Source: an uncultured Woeseiaceae bacterium
GTDB lineage: Bacteria; Pseudomonadota; Gammaproteobacteria; Steroidobacterales; Woeseiaceae
Length of the DNA stretch: 38,606 nucleotides
Assembly: GCA_945788625.1 (NCBI GenBank)
Contig: CALZMQ010000032.1
Location: 1 to 38,606 of the forward strand
Reading direction: 5' to 3'
A model generated the notes under the pieces. The model was not told the origin of the DNA, made no database searches, and saw only the letters and a program-made list of their open reading frames with translations. This document shows positions 28,235 to 37,009 of the stretch, piece by piece. Each line of letters opens with the position of its first letter. Position 1 is the stretch's first letter. The position numbers and the translations under genes are program-made.

Positions 28235-28765
28235 ATGCGCAGCAGAGTCGGACATTGCGTTATTACCTTACTAGCCTTGCTGCTGGGTGCCTGCGCGGCC
28301 CCGGGACCTGAAATGAAAACAGTAGAATACGTCGATCTCGATCGCTTTATGGGCCGCTGGTACGTCATCGCCAATATCCCCACCTTCCTCGAAAAGGGAG
28401 CACACAACGCTGTAGAGACGTATGCCCTCGACGATGATGGTTCGATACAGACGACGTTCACGTTTCTGAAGGATGGCTTTGACGGTGAGCAGAAGCAATA
28501 CAACCCGAGGGGATTCGTTCGCGATACGCAATCGAACGCGATCTGGGGGATGCGATTCGTCTGGCCGATAAAGGCAGACTACCGGATCGTCTATCTCGAC
28601 GATGATTACTCGACAACGGTCATCGCAAGACAGAAGCGTGATTTCATCTGGATCATGGCGCGCGCTCCGTCGATTACCGATGCGGAGTACGCAAAGCTTC
28701 TCGACCTGGCCGATTCGATCGGCTACGACGTCGCCGAAATCAATCGCGTGCCACAACAATGGTAG
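28235..28765 (+). CDS. blc: outer membrane lipoprotein lipocalin, Blc-like
   Basis: From ATG 28235 the 176-residue product has a lipoprotein signal ending LLLGAC (lipidated Cys at 20, followed by Ala, so outer membrane sorting is expected). The lipocalin signature is strong: VDLDRFMGRWYVIANIPTFLEKGAHNAVETY with the G-x-W motif, then NPRGFVRDTQSNAIWGMRFVWPIKADYRIVYLDDDY and MARAPSIT. Blc proteins bind fatty acids and lysophospholipids, which fits a cluster that modifies membrane acyl chains. Longer upstream frames exist but lack the signal. The next gene starts 31 bases later. Confidence 0.93.
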   Translation: MRSRVGHCVITLLALLLGACAAPGPEMKTVEYVDLDRFMGRWYVIANIPTFLEKGAHNAVETYALDDDGSIQTTFTFLKDGFDGEQKQYNPRGFVRDTQSNAIWGMRFVWPIKADYRIVYLDDDYSTTVIARQKRDFIWIMARAPSITDAEYAKLLDLADSIGYDVAEINRVPQQW

Positions 28766-28796
28766 TCCGGCGCTGCAGATCGACGGGAGCCGCACC

Positions 28797-30071
28797 TTGC
28801 GAATAGCCATCATAGGTACCGGCATCGCGGGCAATACTGCAGCCTACAAGCTGAGGGACAGGTTCGATATTACTGTCTACGAGGCGGCGCACTATGTCGG
28901 TGGACATACGAACACTATCGATGTGCAGGAGAACCGCCGGCAACTTGCCATCGACACGGGTTTTGTCGTATTCAACGATCGAACCTACCCCAATTTCATC
29001 CGTATATTGGATGAGATCGGCCAGGAATCGCAGGCGAGTGAAATGAGTTTCAGTGTGCACTCCGCCGGCAGAGGCCCTGAATACAACGGTTCCTCCCTGA
29101 ACGGGTTGTTCGCGCAGCGCAGTAATCTCGTGCGTCCTTCGTTCTACTCGATGGTCCGTGACATCCTTCGGTTCAATCGGGAAGCCACGCGTCATGTCGG
29201 CGAATCAGGCCGGTTCGAGACGGTGGGCGAGTACCTGGCGGCCAATCGCTACGGCAGGGTTTTCGTCAATCACTACCTCGTGCCGATGGCTGCCGCGATC
29301 TGGTCCGCAGAGCCCGCGACCGTATTGCAAATGCCGGTCGATTTCCTGGTGCGATTCTTCAGGAATCACGGCCTGTTGCAACTCGAGGACCGGCCGCAAT
29401 GGCGAGTCATTAAAGGAGGGTCGCGGGAATACGTAAAACGCCTGGTGAGCGGTCATCGTGACCAAATTCGTCTCAACAGCCCAGTGCAGTCGATTCGTCG
29501 CAATGCCGACGGGGTGGAGATCAAGACGGCGGAAGGTGGCAGCGAGTGGTACGACTATGTCTTCATAAGCTGCCACAGCGACCAGGTGCTTTCGATGCTG
29601 GCAGACCCGACCAGGGTTGAGAGAGAGGTTCTGGGTGCAATCGGATTCCAGCATAACGAAGCCGTGCTGCACACTGACACATGTGTGTTGCCAAAGCGTC
29701 GCAGGGCCTGGGCGGCATGGAACTATTTCGTGCCAGGCGACAGTCGCAGTCACGTGGCGGTCTCCTACAACATGAACATCCTGCAGGGACTGCGCTCGCA
29801 GGAAACCTACGTTGTAACGCTGAACGACGATTCGAGAATCCGGCCTGACAGCATCGTTCGGCGCATCCAGTACCAGCACCCGATGTACACGCGCGACACA
29901 GTCCGTGCCCAGGCGCGGCACGCGGAGATCAATTCCGATCGGGTGTTCTATTGCGGCGCGTACTGGCGCAATGGTTTTCACGAAGACGGAGTGGTCAGCG
30001 CATTGCGGGCGATCGACCATTTCGAGGAGAGGCTCGAGCATGCAGAGCTGCATTTACGAAGGGCAGGTTAG
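28797..30071 (+). CDS. NAD(P)/FAD-dependent oxidoreductase (COG2907, amine-oxidase-like)
   Basis: A 424-residue flavoprotein with an N-terminal dinucleotide fold IAIIGTGIAGNTAAYKL, a second motif VYEAAHYVGGHTNTIDV, and typical COG2907 stretches DTGFVVFNDRTYPNFIRILDEIG, ATVLQMPVDFLVRFFRNHGLL and FYCGAYWRNGFHEDGVVSAL near the C terminus. The start is TTG (28797) with GGGAG 8 bases upstream; the open frame goes further back but overlaps the lipocalin. COG2907, DUF1365 and Cfa-like genes form a conserved trio linked to modified fatty acids and photo-oxidative stress; the exact reaction is unknown. It overlaps DUF1365 by 32 bases. Confidence 0.9.
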   Translation: MRIAIIGTGIAGNTAAYKLRDRFDITVYEAAHYVGGHTNTIDVQENRRQLAIDTGFVVFNDRTYPNFIRILDEIGQESQASEMSFSVHSAGRGPEYNGSSLNGLFAQRSNLVRPSFYSMVRDILRFNREATRHVGESGRFETVGEYLAANRYGRVFVNHYLVPMAAAIWSAEPATVLQMPVDFLVRFFRNHGLLQLEDRPQWRVIKGGSREYVKRLVSGHRDQIRLNSPVQSIRRNADGVEIKTAEGGSEWYDYVFISCHSDQVLSMLADPTRVEREVLGAIGFQHNEAVLHTDTCVLPKRRRAWAAWNYFVPGDSRSHVAVSYNMNILQGLRSQETYVVTLNDDSRIRPDSIVRRIQYQHPMYTRDTVRAQARHAEINSDRVFYCGAYWRNGFHEDGVVSALRAIDHFEERLEHAELHLRRAG

Positions 30072-30816
30072 CCATTCACGGACAAGGCCCGTCCTGCATC
30101 GGTTTCGCTACCGTATGTTCATGATGTACCTGGACCTCGACGAGTTGCCTGTGCTGTTCAAGAGCTACTGGTGCTGGTCGGCAAACCGTTTCGCCCTGGC
30201 GCGGTTTCGAAGGCGGGACCACCTGGGTCCAGCCGATCAGCCGTTGGCCGAATCGGTACGTGACATCGTCGAGGCCAGAACAGGTAATCGTCCTGGCGGC
30301 CCGATTCGGCTGCTCACCCATATGAGCTACTTCGGGTACTGTTTCAACCCCGTAAGTTTTTACTACTGCTTCTCGGATGACGGCCATACGCTCGAAACGA
30401 TCGTAACCGAAGTAAACAATACCCCCTGGGGTGAGAGGGACACCTATGTATTGCCGGCGTCCGAGAACATCGGCAAGCAAAACGCCTGGCGCTTCCAGCC
30501 CGCCAAGAAAATGCACGTATCGCCATTTATGGCAATGGACATCGATTACGACTGGACGTTTACCGAGCCCGCGGATCGCGCCAGCGTCCACATGACGACC
30601 TTGAAAGACGGACGGCGGTTTTTCACTGCAGCAATGACGATGCGGCGCACCGAGATTGGCGCGCTGTCGCTGGCGCGAGTCCTGATCACGTTTCCGTTCA
30701 TGACATTGAAAGTCACGACCGCAATTTACTGGCAGGCGCTGCGACTTTGGGTGAAGCGCTGCCCACTCTACATTCACCCTCGCAAAAAGGACGATGTGGC
30801 GGTGCAACAACCATGA
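30040..30816 (+). CDS. DUF1365 family protein
   Basis: A 258-residue protein matching DUF1365 (COG3496): MQSCIYEGQVSHSRTRPVLHRFRYRMFMMYLDLDEL at the start, HMSYFGYCFNPVSFYYCF in the middle, EVNNTPWGERDTYVLP, and NAWRFQPAKKMHVSPFMAMDIDYDWTFTEP. The ATG at 30040 is the family start and is preceded by GAGGAGAG. DUF1365 is found almost always with COG2907 and Cfa-like genes; a role in the same lipid pathway is likely, the activity unknown. It overlaps the preceding gene by 32 bases and the following one by 4 (ATGA). Confidence 0.91.
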   Translation: MQSCIYEGQVSHSRTRPVLHRFRYRMFMMYLDLDELPVLFKSYWCWSANRFALARFRRRDHLGPADQPLAESVRDIVEARTGNRPGGPIRLLTHMSYFGYCFNPVSFYYCFSDDGHTLETIVTEVNNTPWGERDTYVLPASENIGKQNAWRFQPAKKMHVSPFMAMDIDYDWTFTEPADRASVHMTTLKDGRRFFTAAMTMRRTEIGALSLARVLITFPFMTLKVTTAIYWQALRLWVKRCPLYIHPRKKDDVAVQQP

Positions 30817-32084
30817 AGACTCTCTCAATTGACAGACCCGAATTCCTCGGGAGCGCCAGGAAACCCGGCTGGCTCGATCGACTCGCTCGCCGGATTGTTC
30901 GAAAACGACTGCGGGCGCTGCAGAAAGGCCAGCTCACCGTTATCGAAAACGGAATCAGCGAGACTTTCGGGGTCGCCGATGACGACTTTCCCGTCGCCAC
31001 CACGATCAGCATCAACTCGCCGGCATTTTACAGCGACGTCGCATTCGGGGGGTCCGTCGGTTCAGGGGAAGCGTATATCCAGGGTTACTGGGAGTGCACC
31101 GACCTCGCGTCGCTGGTGCAGATACTCCTGAGGAACCGCGGCGTTCTCGAGGATGTGGATTCAGGTGCCTCGAGACTCACAGCACCGCTGCGCAGACTGT
31201 TTCACTGGATGAACCGCAACACTCGTAAGGGCAGCCGCCGCAACATTTCCGCTCACTACGATCTTGGGAACGATTTCTACGGCTTGTGGCTCGACGAGCG
31301 CATGATGTACTCGAGCGCTTATTTTCGCAGCGATACATCGTCTCTTGCCGAGGCGGCTGTCCGCAAACTGGAAAGGATCTGCGAGAAACTGAACCTGGTC
31401 GAATCGGATCACGTGGTGGAGCTCGGCACCGGGTGGGGAGGATTTGCCATTCATGCCGCCAAATACGTCGGTTGCCGCGTCACGACCACGACGATCTCGG
31501 ATGAGCAACACGCCTATGCACGTGAGCGCATCGAGGCAGAGGGGCTCTCTGACAGGATTACGCTGCTGAAATCCGATTATCGCGACGTGCAAGGCGAATA
31601 CGACAAGCTCGTTTCGATCGAAATGATCGAGGCCGTAGGACACGAATACCTGGATACGTTTTTCAAAAAATGTGCGTCCTTGCTGAAACCGGACGGGCAA
31701 ATGCTGCTGCAGGCAATCACGATCGCCGACCATCGCTATGACGCGGCAAAGCACAATGTCGATTTCATCAAACGCTATGTGTTTCCCGGCGGGTTCCTGC
31801 CGTCCCTGACCGCAATGGTCGACTCCATGACGCGTGGTACAAGGCTGCGCGCGATCGGCGTCGAGGACATCGGATTGCACTACGCACTGACGCTGCGGCG
31901 CTGGCGGGAACGGTTTTTCGAGGCGATCGACGAAGTGCGCGAACAGGGGTATTCCGAAGAGTTCATCCGCTTGTGGGAGTTTTATCTCTGTTACAGCGAA
32001 GGAGCTTTCCTCGAGCGCGCCACCGGCTGTGTGCAGCTCCACGCGATCGGGAGTGAGGCCAGACCCTCAATGGTCTGCTCCTGA
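30813..32084 (+). CDS. Cfa-like methyltransferase (full length, altered active site)
   Basis: A 423-residue enzyme of the cyclopropane-fatty-acyl-phospholipid synthase family, last of the operon. It has the N-terminal lid domain (GSGEAYIQGYWECTDLASLVQI), HYDLGNDFYGLWLDERMMYSSAYF (about 166), the SAM site VVELGTGWGGFAIHAA (about 201), EMIEAVGHEYLDTFF and KRYVFPGGFLPSL. Relative to E. coli Cfa, the bicarbonate ligand C139 is Ser (YSSAYF) and H266 is Gln (LLQAITI), while E239 and I268 are kept. This pattern suggests a methyl transfer without ring closure, as in enzymes making methylated or furan fatty acids; that is inference. Start ATG 30813 overlaps the DUF1365 stop. Confidence 0.9.
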   Translation: MKTLSIDRPEFLGSARKPGWLDRLARRIVRKRLRALQKGQLTVIENGISETFGVADDDFPVATTISINSPAFYSDVAFGGSVGSGEAYIQGYWECTDLASLVQILLRNRGVLEDVDSGASRLTAPLRRLFHWMNRNTRKGSRRNISAHYDLGNDFYGLWLDERMMYSSAYFRSDTSSLAEAAVRKLERICEKLNLVESDHVVELGTGWGGFAIHAAKYVGCRVTTTTISDEQHAYARERIEAEGLSDRITLLKSDYRDVQGEYDKLVSIEMIEAVGHEYLDTFFKKCASLLKPDGQMLLQAITIADHRYDAAKHNVDFIKRYVFPGGFLPSLTAMVDSMTRGTRLRAIGVEDIGLHYALTLRRWRERFFEAIDEVREQGYSEEFIRLWEFYLCYSEGAFLERATGCVQLHAIGSEARPSMVCS

Positions 32085-32126
32085 CGAGGGCTTTTTTCAC
32101 ACGCTGATTCGCATCATAATGCGGCG

Positions 32127-32504
32127 ATGCAGGGCATTTTCATTCGCACTATGATCTCGATGCTTGGACTCTATCTCGCGTCGGAAATTCTGCCGGGGGT
32201 CTCTATCGAGGGTACCGGCAGCCTCATTCTCGCCGCTGTGCTTCTCGGCGTGGTCAACGGGGTCATTCGACCAATCGCTTTCGTTCTGACTCTGCCCTTT
32301 ACCATCATTACGCTCGGCCTTTTTCTGTTTGTGTTGAACGCCGCGATGTTCGGCCTTGTTGCGGCATTACTGGACAACTTCTCCGTCGCCGGCTTCTGGT
32401 CAGCGTTGTTCGGCGCCATCATCGTCGGTATTACGAGCACGGTGGCATCCTGGTATATCGGTCCCGACGGGCGTTACGAGGTTTTCGTCGTCCGTCGTCG
32501 CTGA
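32127..32504 (+). CDS. phage holin family 4-like membrane protein (YvlD-type)
   Basis: A 125-residue protein with four hydrophobic segments, matching the superfamily named phage holin 4/YvlD (Pfam Phage_holin_4_2): IRTMISMLGLYLASEILPGVSI, LILAAVLLGVVNGVIRPIAFVLTLPFTIITLGLFLFVLNAAMFGLVAALL and FWSALFGAIIVGITSTVASWYI. The NxxIRP...LTLPFTIITLGLF core is characteristic. Despite the name these are ordinary chromosomal proteins of unknown function, sometimes linked to envelope stress. There is no phage context here. It starts 42 bases after the operon. Confidence 0.86.
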   Translation: MQGIFIRTMISMLGLYLASEILPGVSIEGTGSLILAAVLLGVVNGVIRPIAFVLTLPFTIITLGLFLFVLNAAMFGLVAALLDNFSVAGFWSALFGAIIVGITSTVASWYIGPDGRYEVFVVRRR

Positions 32505-32532
32505 CCATTGCATCATTCCAACAGGAGTAAGC

Positions 32533-33252
32533 GTGGCTATTCAGAATCGTCTCATCGAATACCGTGACGGCGACGTCGTGCTGGAGGGCATGCTGGCCTG
32601 GGACGATGACATTTCGGGCCCGCGCCCGGGAATACTCGTTTCGCATGCCTGGAGCGGTCGCAGCGATTACGAGGGCGGCAAGGCCAACGGTCTGGCGGGC
32701 CTGGGCTACGCCGCTTTCTGCCTGGATCTCTATGGCAAGGGCGTGCGGGGCAGCGGACCGGAGGAGAACAGCTCACTCATGCAGCCGTTTCTCGACGACC
32801 GGGCGATGCTGCAGAAACGCCTGTTGCTGTCGCTGGCCACAATGCGGGAACAGGAAGAGGTCGATGCCGCTAAGACGGCCGCGATGGGGTTCTGTTTCGG
32901 CGGTCTCTGCGTGCTGGACATTGCCCGAACCGGTGAGCATCTGGCGGGCGTAGTGAGCGTCCACGGGCTGTTTAGCGCACCGGGAAACACCGCAGGCAAT
33001 AGAATCAAGGCCAGCGTGCTGTTATTACACGGCTGGGACGACCCCATGGCGACTCCTGGCGATGCAATGGCCTTGTCGAAGGAACTGACGGCGATGGGCG
33101 CAGACTGGCAACTGCATGCCTACGGCAACACGATGCACGCCTTTTCAAATCCCGCGGCCAATGACATCGCCAGCGGCACTGTATACGATGCTACCGCGGA
33201 CCGGCGTTCCTGGATCGCCGCGCAGAATTTTTTTGCGGAACTATTCGAATAA
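32533..33252 (+). CDS. dienelactone hydrolase family protein
   Basis: An alpha/beta hydrolase of 239 residues starting at GTG 32533 with GGAG 6 bases upstream. The dienelactone hydrolase triad is visible: nucleophile Cys in MGFCFGGLCVL (about residue 121), Asp in LHGWDDPMATP and His in YGNTMHAFSNP. The LVSHAWSGRSDYEGGKANGLAGLGYAAFCLDLYGKGVRG segment forms the oxyanion side. The family includes chlorocatechol-pathway lactonases, but most members such as this have unknown ester or lactone substrates. No aromatic-degradation genes are nearby. Confidence 0.91.
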   Translation: MAIQNRLIEYRDGDVVLEGMLAWDDDISGPRPGILVSHAWSGRSDYEGGKANGLAGLGYAAFCLDLYGKGVRGSGPEENSSLMQPFLDDRAMLQKRLLLSLATMREQEEVDAAKTAAMGFCFGGLCVLDIARTGEHLAGVVSVHGLFSAPGNTAGNRIKASVLLLHGWDDPMATPGDAMALSKELTAMGADWQLHAYGNTMHAFSNPAANDIASGTVYDATADRRSWIAAQNFFAELFE

Positions 33253-33315
33253 CAGATTGCCGTAATTTCCCTGTTGAGAAACTTACTACGGGCGTCCCGC
33301 CCCGGAGCCAACTAC

Positions 33316-35058
33316 GTGATTAATACCAAAAATCGAACTATCTTTTCCGTCGTTACGGCGTTCGCACTTGCGATGGTCCTGTCGGCATGCAGCAGGGACG
33401 AAGCCGATCCCGCAACGGCCTCGGACGACATCGAAGCGCCAGGCACGGTCGCCGCAGGGGACGTCCAAAGTACTGCAGACGTGGCCACCGCGGAGATCCA
33501 GGGCGACTACATGCGCGGCATCGTTGCCGAGATCTCGGACGATCGCTACGAAGGGCGGGGTCCGGGCACTCGCGGAGACGAGATGGCGCGCACGTACCTG
33601 GCGGAGCGGTTAGAGGCGATCGGACTGGAACCCGGAGCGGCAAACGGTAGTTGGGAGCAGCCGTTCGACCTGGTAGGAATCAATGCATCGCAGCCGGAGA
33701 CCTGGACATTCGACCGCGAGGGCAAGTCACTGACACTGAAGCAGTGGGATCAGTTCATCGTCGGCAGCGGGGTTCAGGAAGAGCGGGCCGAAATCGCGGA
33801 TGCCGAACTCGTATTCGTCGGCTACGGCATCCAGGCGCCCGAATACGACTGGGACGACTACAAGGGTGTCGATCTCAACGGCAAGATCCTTCTCATGATG
33901 AACAACGACCCGGACTGGGATCCCGATTTGTTCGGCGGCGAAACACGTCTCTGGTATGGCCGCTGGGACTACAAGTACTTGAGTGCAGCGAGCCAGGGTG
34001 CGGCGGGCGCGATCATTATCCATACGTCGCCGTCCGCGGGATACCCGTTCCAGGTCGTGCAAACATCGTGGACCGGCGTGCAGTTCGAGTTACCGGCCGG
34101 TGACGAGCCCCGCAGCCAGATTTCTGCGTGGGTGACGGAGGATTCGGCAAGGGAACTGGTTGCCATGGCCGGTCACGACCTCGATGAGCTGCGCGAAGCG
34201 GCGTTCAATCGCGATTTCGAGCCGGTGCCGCTCGGTATTACTACGTCGATCGGTATGGACGTCAATATCGAGCGCGTGCAGTCGGCCAACGTCCTGGGGC
34301 TGATCCCCGGCAGCGATCCCGAACTCAGTGACGAGGCGGTCATCTATACCGCGCATCACGATCACTTAGGTATAGGCACGCCGAATGACGACGGCGACGT
34401 CATCTACAACGGTGCCCTGGACAACGCGTCAGGCGTAGCCCAGGTAATGGCTATTGCCAAAGCCATCAAGGCTTTGCCCGTTGCGCCGCGACGCTCGGTG
34501 CTCGTCGCGTTGGTCGGGGCGGAGGAGCAGGGCCTGCTCGGCTCCGAGTACTATGCCGCGAACCCGACGTTCGCGCCCGGCAAGATCGCGGCAAACCTGA
34601 ATTACGACGGCGGCAATATCTGGGGCCACACCCACGACGTGACGTTCGTGGGGCTCGGCAAGTCCTCGATCGACCAGATCGTGACCTTGATCGCGAAGGA
34701 GCAGGGACGCGTCGTGAAACCGGACCAGTTCGCCGACAAAGGCTATTTCTACCGATCCGACCAGTTCAGTTTCGCCAAAATCGGCGTGCCGGCGATGTAC
34801 CTCGACACGGGCACGGACTTCGTCGATCGGCCGCCCGAGTGGGGACGCCAGCAACAGGAGCACTTCACCGAGGTCAACTACCATCAACCGACGGACGAGT
34901 ACGATCCGAGCTGGAGCTTTGTCGGTATGGTCGACGACGCGCTGCTGGGGTACTGGACCGGCCTTGCCATCGCCAATGCCGACGAAGTTCCCACATGGAA
35001 CGCAGGGGACGAATTCGAAGCCGCACGACTCGCAGCCATCGAAGCTCTACAGGACTAG
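33316..35058 (+). CDS. M28 family zinc peptidase, lipoprotein
   Basis: From GTG 33316 (GGAG about 9 bases upstream) the 580-residue product has a lipoprotein signal (FSVVTAFALAMVLSAC, lipidated Cys followed by Ser). A PA-like insert lies about residues 140-300 (VFVGYGIQAPEYDWDDYKGVDLNGKILLMMNNDP), and the M28 zinc domain has the HHDHLGIG motif (about 347-354), NGALDNASGVAQ, GAEEQGLLGSEYYA (about 401, catalytic Glu), and HQPTDEYDPSW supplying the last His. Relatives are aminopeptidases and glutamate carboxypeptidase-like enzymes. A TTG at 33274 is an alternative start. A DUF885 peptidase follows after 8 bases, suggesting a joint peptide-scavenging unit. Confidence 0.92.
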   Translation: MINTKNRTIFSVVTAFALAMVLSACSRDEADPATASDDIEAPGTVAAGDVQSTADVATAEIQGDYMRGIVAEISDDRYEGRGPGTRGDEMARTYLAERLEAIGLEPGAANGSWEQPFDLVGINASQPETWTFDREGKSLTLKQWDQFIVGSGVQEERAEIADAELVFVGYGIQAPEYDWDDYKGVDLNGKILLMMNNDPDWDPDLFGGETRLWYGRWDYKYLSAASQGAAGAIIIHTSPSAGYPFQVVQTSWTGVQFELPAGDEPRSQISAWVTEDSARELVAMAGHDLDELREAAFNRDFEPVPLGITTSIGMDVNIERVQSANVLGLIPGSDPELSDEAVIYTAHHDHLGIGTPNDDGDVIYNGALDNASGVAQVMAIAKAIKALPVAPRRSVLVALVGAEEQGLLGSEYYAANPTFAPGKIAANLNYDGGNIWGHTHDVTFVGLGKSSIDQIVTLIAKEQGRVVKPDQFADKGYFYRSDQFSFAKIGVPAMYLDTGTDFVDRPPEWGRQQQEHFTEVNYHQPTDEYDPSWSFVGMVDDALLGYWTGLAIANADEVPTWNAGDEFEAARLAAIEALQD

Positions 35059-35066
35059 GCGTCCCT

Positions 35067-36845
35067 GTGAAGACGCGGATCGTAGCGGCGCTTATCTGCC
35101 TGGTGCTTGCCTTGCCGGCGTTGGCGCAACAATCGACGTCGCCGGCCGAGGAGCGGCTCAATGCCATCATCGCGGAGCACTGGGAATACCAGCTGCGTGA
35201 AGACCCGGTGGCGGCGACCAGCGTCGGCGTCAATGACTTCAACGATCGTCTGCCCAGGGTCACCCGCGACGACCAGTTGCGGCGCATGGAGGCGGAAAAG
35301 AGCTTCCTGCGGCGCGCCCGCGACCTCGATCAAAGCGCCCTGAGCGTCGAGGGGCGTATCAACGCCGACCTTTTCGAGTGGGTGCTCGAGGACTCGGTCC
35401 GTGCATACGAATTGAACCTTTCCAGGATTCCGTTCAATACGTTTTCCGGGTTCTTCATGAACGCACTGACGGCAAGTAATGGCGTTGCCATGCAGGATGT
35501 TGGTGATTACGAAGACTACATCGCACGCATGGCCGATATTCCGCGCTACTTTGGCGAAAACCTCGACAATATGCGCGTGGGCGTCGAGTCGGGTTTCGTG
35601 TTGCCACAGGTCGTCATCGACGGCGTGTTGCCGACTATTCGTGCACAGATCAAGGACGACCCTGCAGAGAGCAGTTTCTTCGAGCCGTTCAGGAAAATAA
35701 ACGATCGGATTTCTGCGTCGGCGCAGGAGCGACTGCGCCAAGATGCCCTGGCGACGATTCGCGACACCGTTATGCCTGCGTTCGCAAATGTGGCAGCGTT
35801 TCTCAATGAAGAGTACCGGGCCAGCGACACGACAGGCGCCGAGGATCTCCGCGAAGGCAAGGACTACTACGCGTTCAACATCCGGCGTTACACGACGCTG
35901 ACCGACACCACGGCCGACGAGATTCACGAACGTGGGCTCGCCGAAGTAAAGCGGATCCGCGGTGAAATGGACCGCTTGATCGAGGAGCTGGAATTCGATG
36001 GCGGTTTTGCGGCGTTCGGCGAATTCCTGCGTACCGATCCGCAGTTCTATGCCAGCTCGGGCGAGCAATTGCTGAAAGAGGTCGCCTACGTTGCGAAGCG
36101 CATTGACTACAGGATGCCGGGATTCTTCGGCAGGTTGCCGCGCCAGAGCTACGGTATCGTCCCCGTGCCCGACGAGATCGCGCCGAACTACACGACAGGC
36201 GCGTATTACGGGGCGCCGCCGGGTGGCAGCCACGGCGGCGAATACTGGGTGAACACGTTTGCGCTGGACCAGCGGCCGCTGTACGAGATTCCGGCGCTGA
36301 CGCTGCACGAGGCGGTACCCGGCCATCATCATCAGAATGCACTGGCACTGGAAATGGAGGGCGCACCCGAGTTTCGCCGAAACCTTTATTTCAGCGCTTT
36401 CGGCGAAGGGTGGGCGCTGTACAGCGAAAAGCTCGGTGTGGAAATGGATATCTACCAGACGCCTTACGAGCACTTCGGTCGCCTGAGCTACGAGATGTGG
36501 CGCGCCTGCCGCCTGGTTGTTGATACGGGCATCCACTCGCAAGGCTGGACGCGCCAGCAGGCGCTGGACTTTTTCTTCGACAACACGTCGTTATCGGAAG
36601 GCAACATTCGCGCCGAGGTCGACCGCTACATCTCCTGGCCGGGGCAGGCGCTCGCCTACAAACTCGGTGAACTCAAGATATGGGAATTGCGCGAGCGCGC
36701 CTCACGCGACCTCGGCGAGAATTTCGACCTGCGCGAGTTTCACGATGTCGTTCTGGGCAACGGCGCGGTGCCGCTGGCGATGCTTGAGGATGTCGTGCTG
36801 CGTTACGTCGATGAGAAGCTCGGCGAGCCAGCCGGACCGGAATAG
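35067..36845 (+). CDS. exported DUF885 family peptidase
   Basis: From GTG 35067 the 592-residue product has a signal peptide (VKTRIVAALICLVLALPALAQQ). It matches DUF885, a metallopeptidase-like family (relative of M32/M3 folds): HEAVPGHHHQNALALE (about 412-427) provides an H-E-x4-H-H zinc motif, followed by FGEGWALYSEKLGVEMDIYQTP, RACRLVVDTGIHSQGWTRQQALDFF and YISWPGQALAYKLGELKIWELR. Members are probable carboxypeptidases or dipeptidases; substrates are not known. It lies 8 bases after the M28 gene on the same strand. Confidence 0.9.
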   Translation: MKTRIVAALICLVLALPALAQQSTSPAEERLNAIIAEHWEYQLREDPVAATSVGVNDFNDRLPRVTRDDQLRRMEAEKSFLRRARDLDQSALSVEGRINADLFEWVLEDSVRAYELNLSRIPFNTFSGFFMNALTASNGVAMQDVGDYEDYIARMADIPRYFGENLDNMRVGVESGFVLPQVVIDGVLPTIRAQIKDDPAESSFFEPFRKINDRISASAQERLRQDALATIRDTVMPAFANVAAFLNEEYRASDTTGAEDLREGKDYYAFNIRRYTTLTDTTADEIHERGLAEVKRIRGEMDRLIEELEFDGGFAAFGEFLRTDPQFYASSGEQLLKEVAYVAKRIDYRMPGFFGRLPRQSYGIVPVPDEIAPNYTTGAYYGAPPGGSHGGEYWVNTFALDQRPLYEIPALTLHEAVPGHHHQNALALEMEGAPEFRRNLYFSAFGEGWALYSEKLGVEMDIYQTPYEHFGRLSYEMWRACRLVVDTGIHSQGWTRQQALDFFFDNTSLSEGNIRAEVDRYISWPGQALAYKLGELKIWELRERASRDLGENFDLREFHDVVLGNGAVPLAMLEDVVLRYVDEKLGEPAGPE

Positions 36846-37009
36846 TTCTCTTTTGAGTAGAAATTGTCGACCGCTTTGCAGCCGATAGCCGCCGTTCAGT
36901 TGCTACGATTCGAAGCAATGGCAATGGCTGATGCTGACCCAATCCTGGCGTTCTAAGTACATCCCAGAATTGACCGTTTCCGACCACATGCGAGAATTTG
37001 TCGGTTGTG
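36846..37009 (+). promoter_or_regulatory. leader region with candidate promoter for the riboswitch transcript
   Basis: No gene is seen between the DUF885 stop and the riboswitch. TTGACC (36970-36975) and GAGAAT (36992-36997) are spaced by 16 bases and would start transcription near 37004, just before the aptamer. Further upstream, 36900-36918 is an imperfect palindrome (TTGCT...AGCAA) that might be an operator. Confidence 0.42.

Noticed and set aside
27319..28503. 394-codon minus-strand frame crossing the DUF1295, DUF6134 and lipocalin genes
   Set aside because: It runs opposite three well-supported, overlapping genes and shows no family pattern.
32127..32504. Phage remnant suggested by the holin-like name
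   Set aside because: The YvlD-type family is a common chromosomal membrane protein, and no other phage gene is present.
35055..36542. Long antisense open frame of 495 codons opposite the DUF885 gene
   Set aside because: Shadow of a GC-rich coding gene; the product has no recognisable domain and is rich in Arg, His and Val as expected for such frames.
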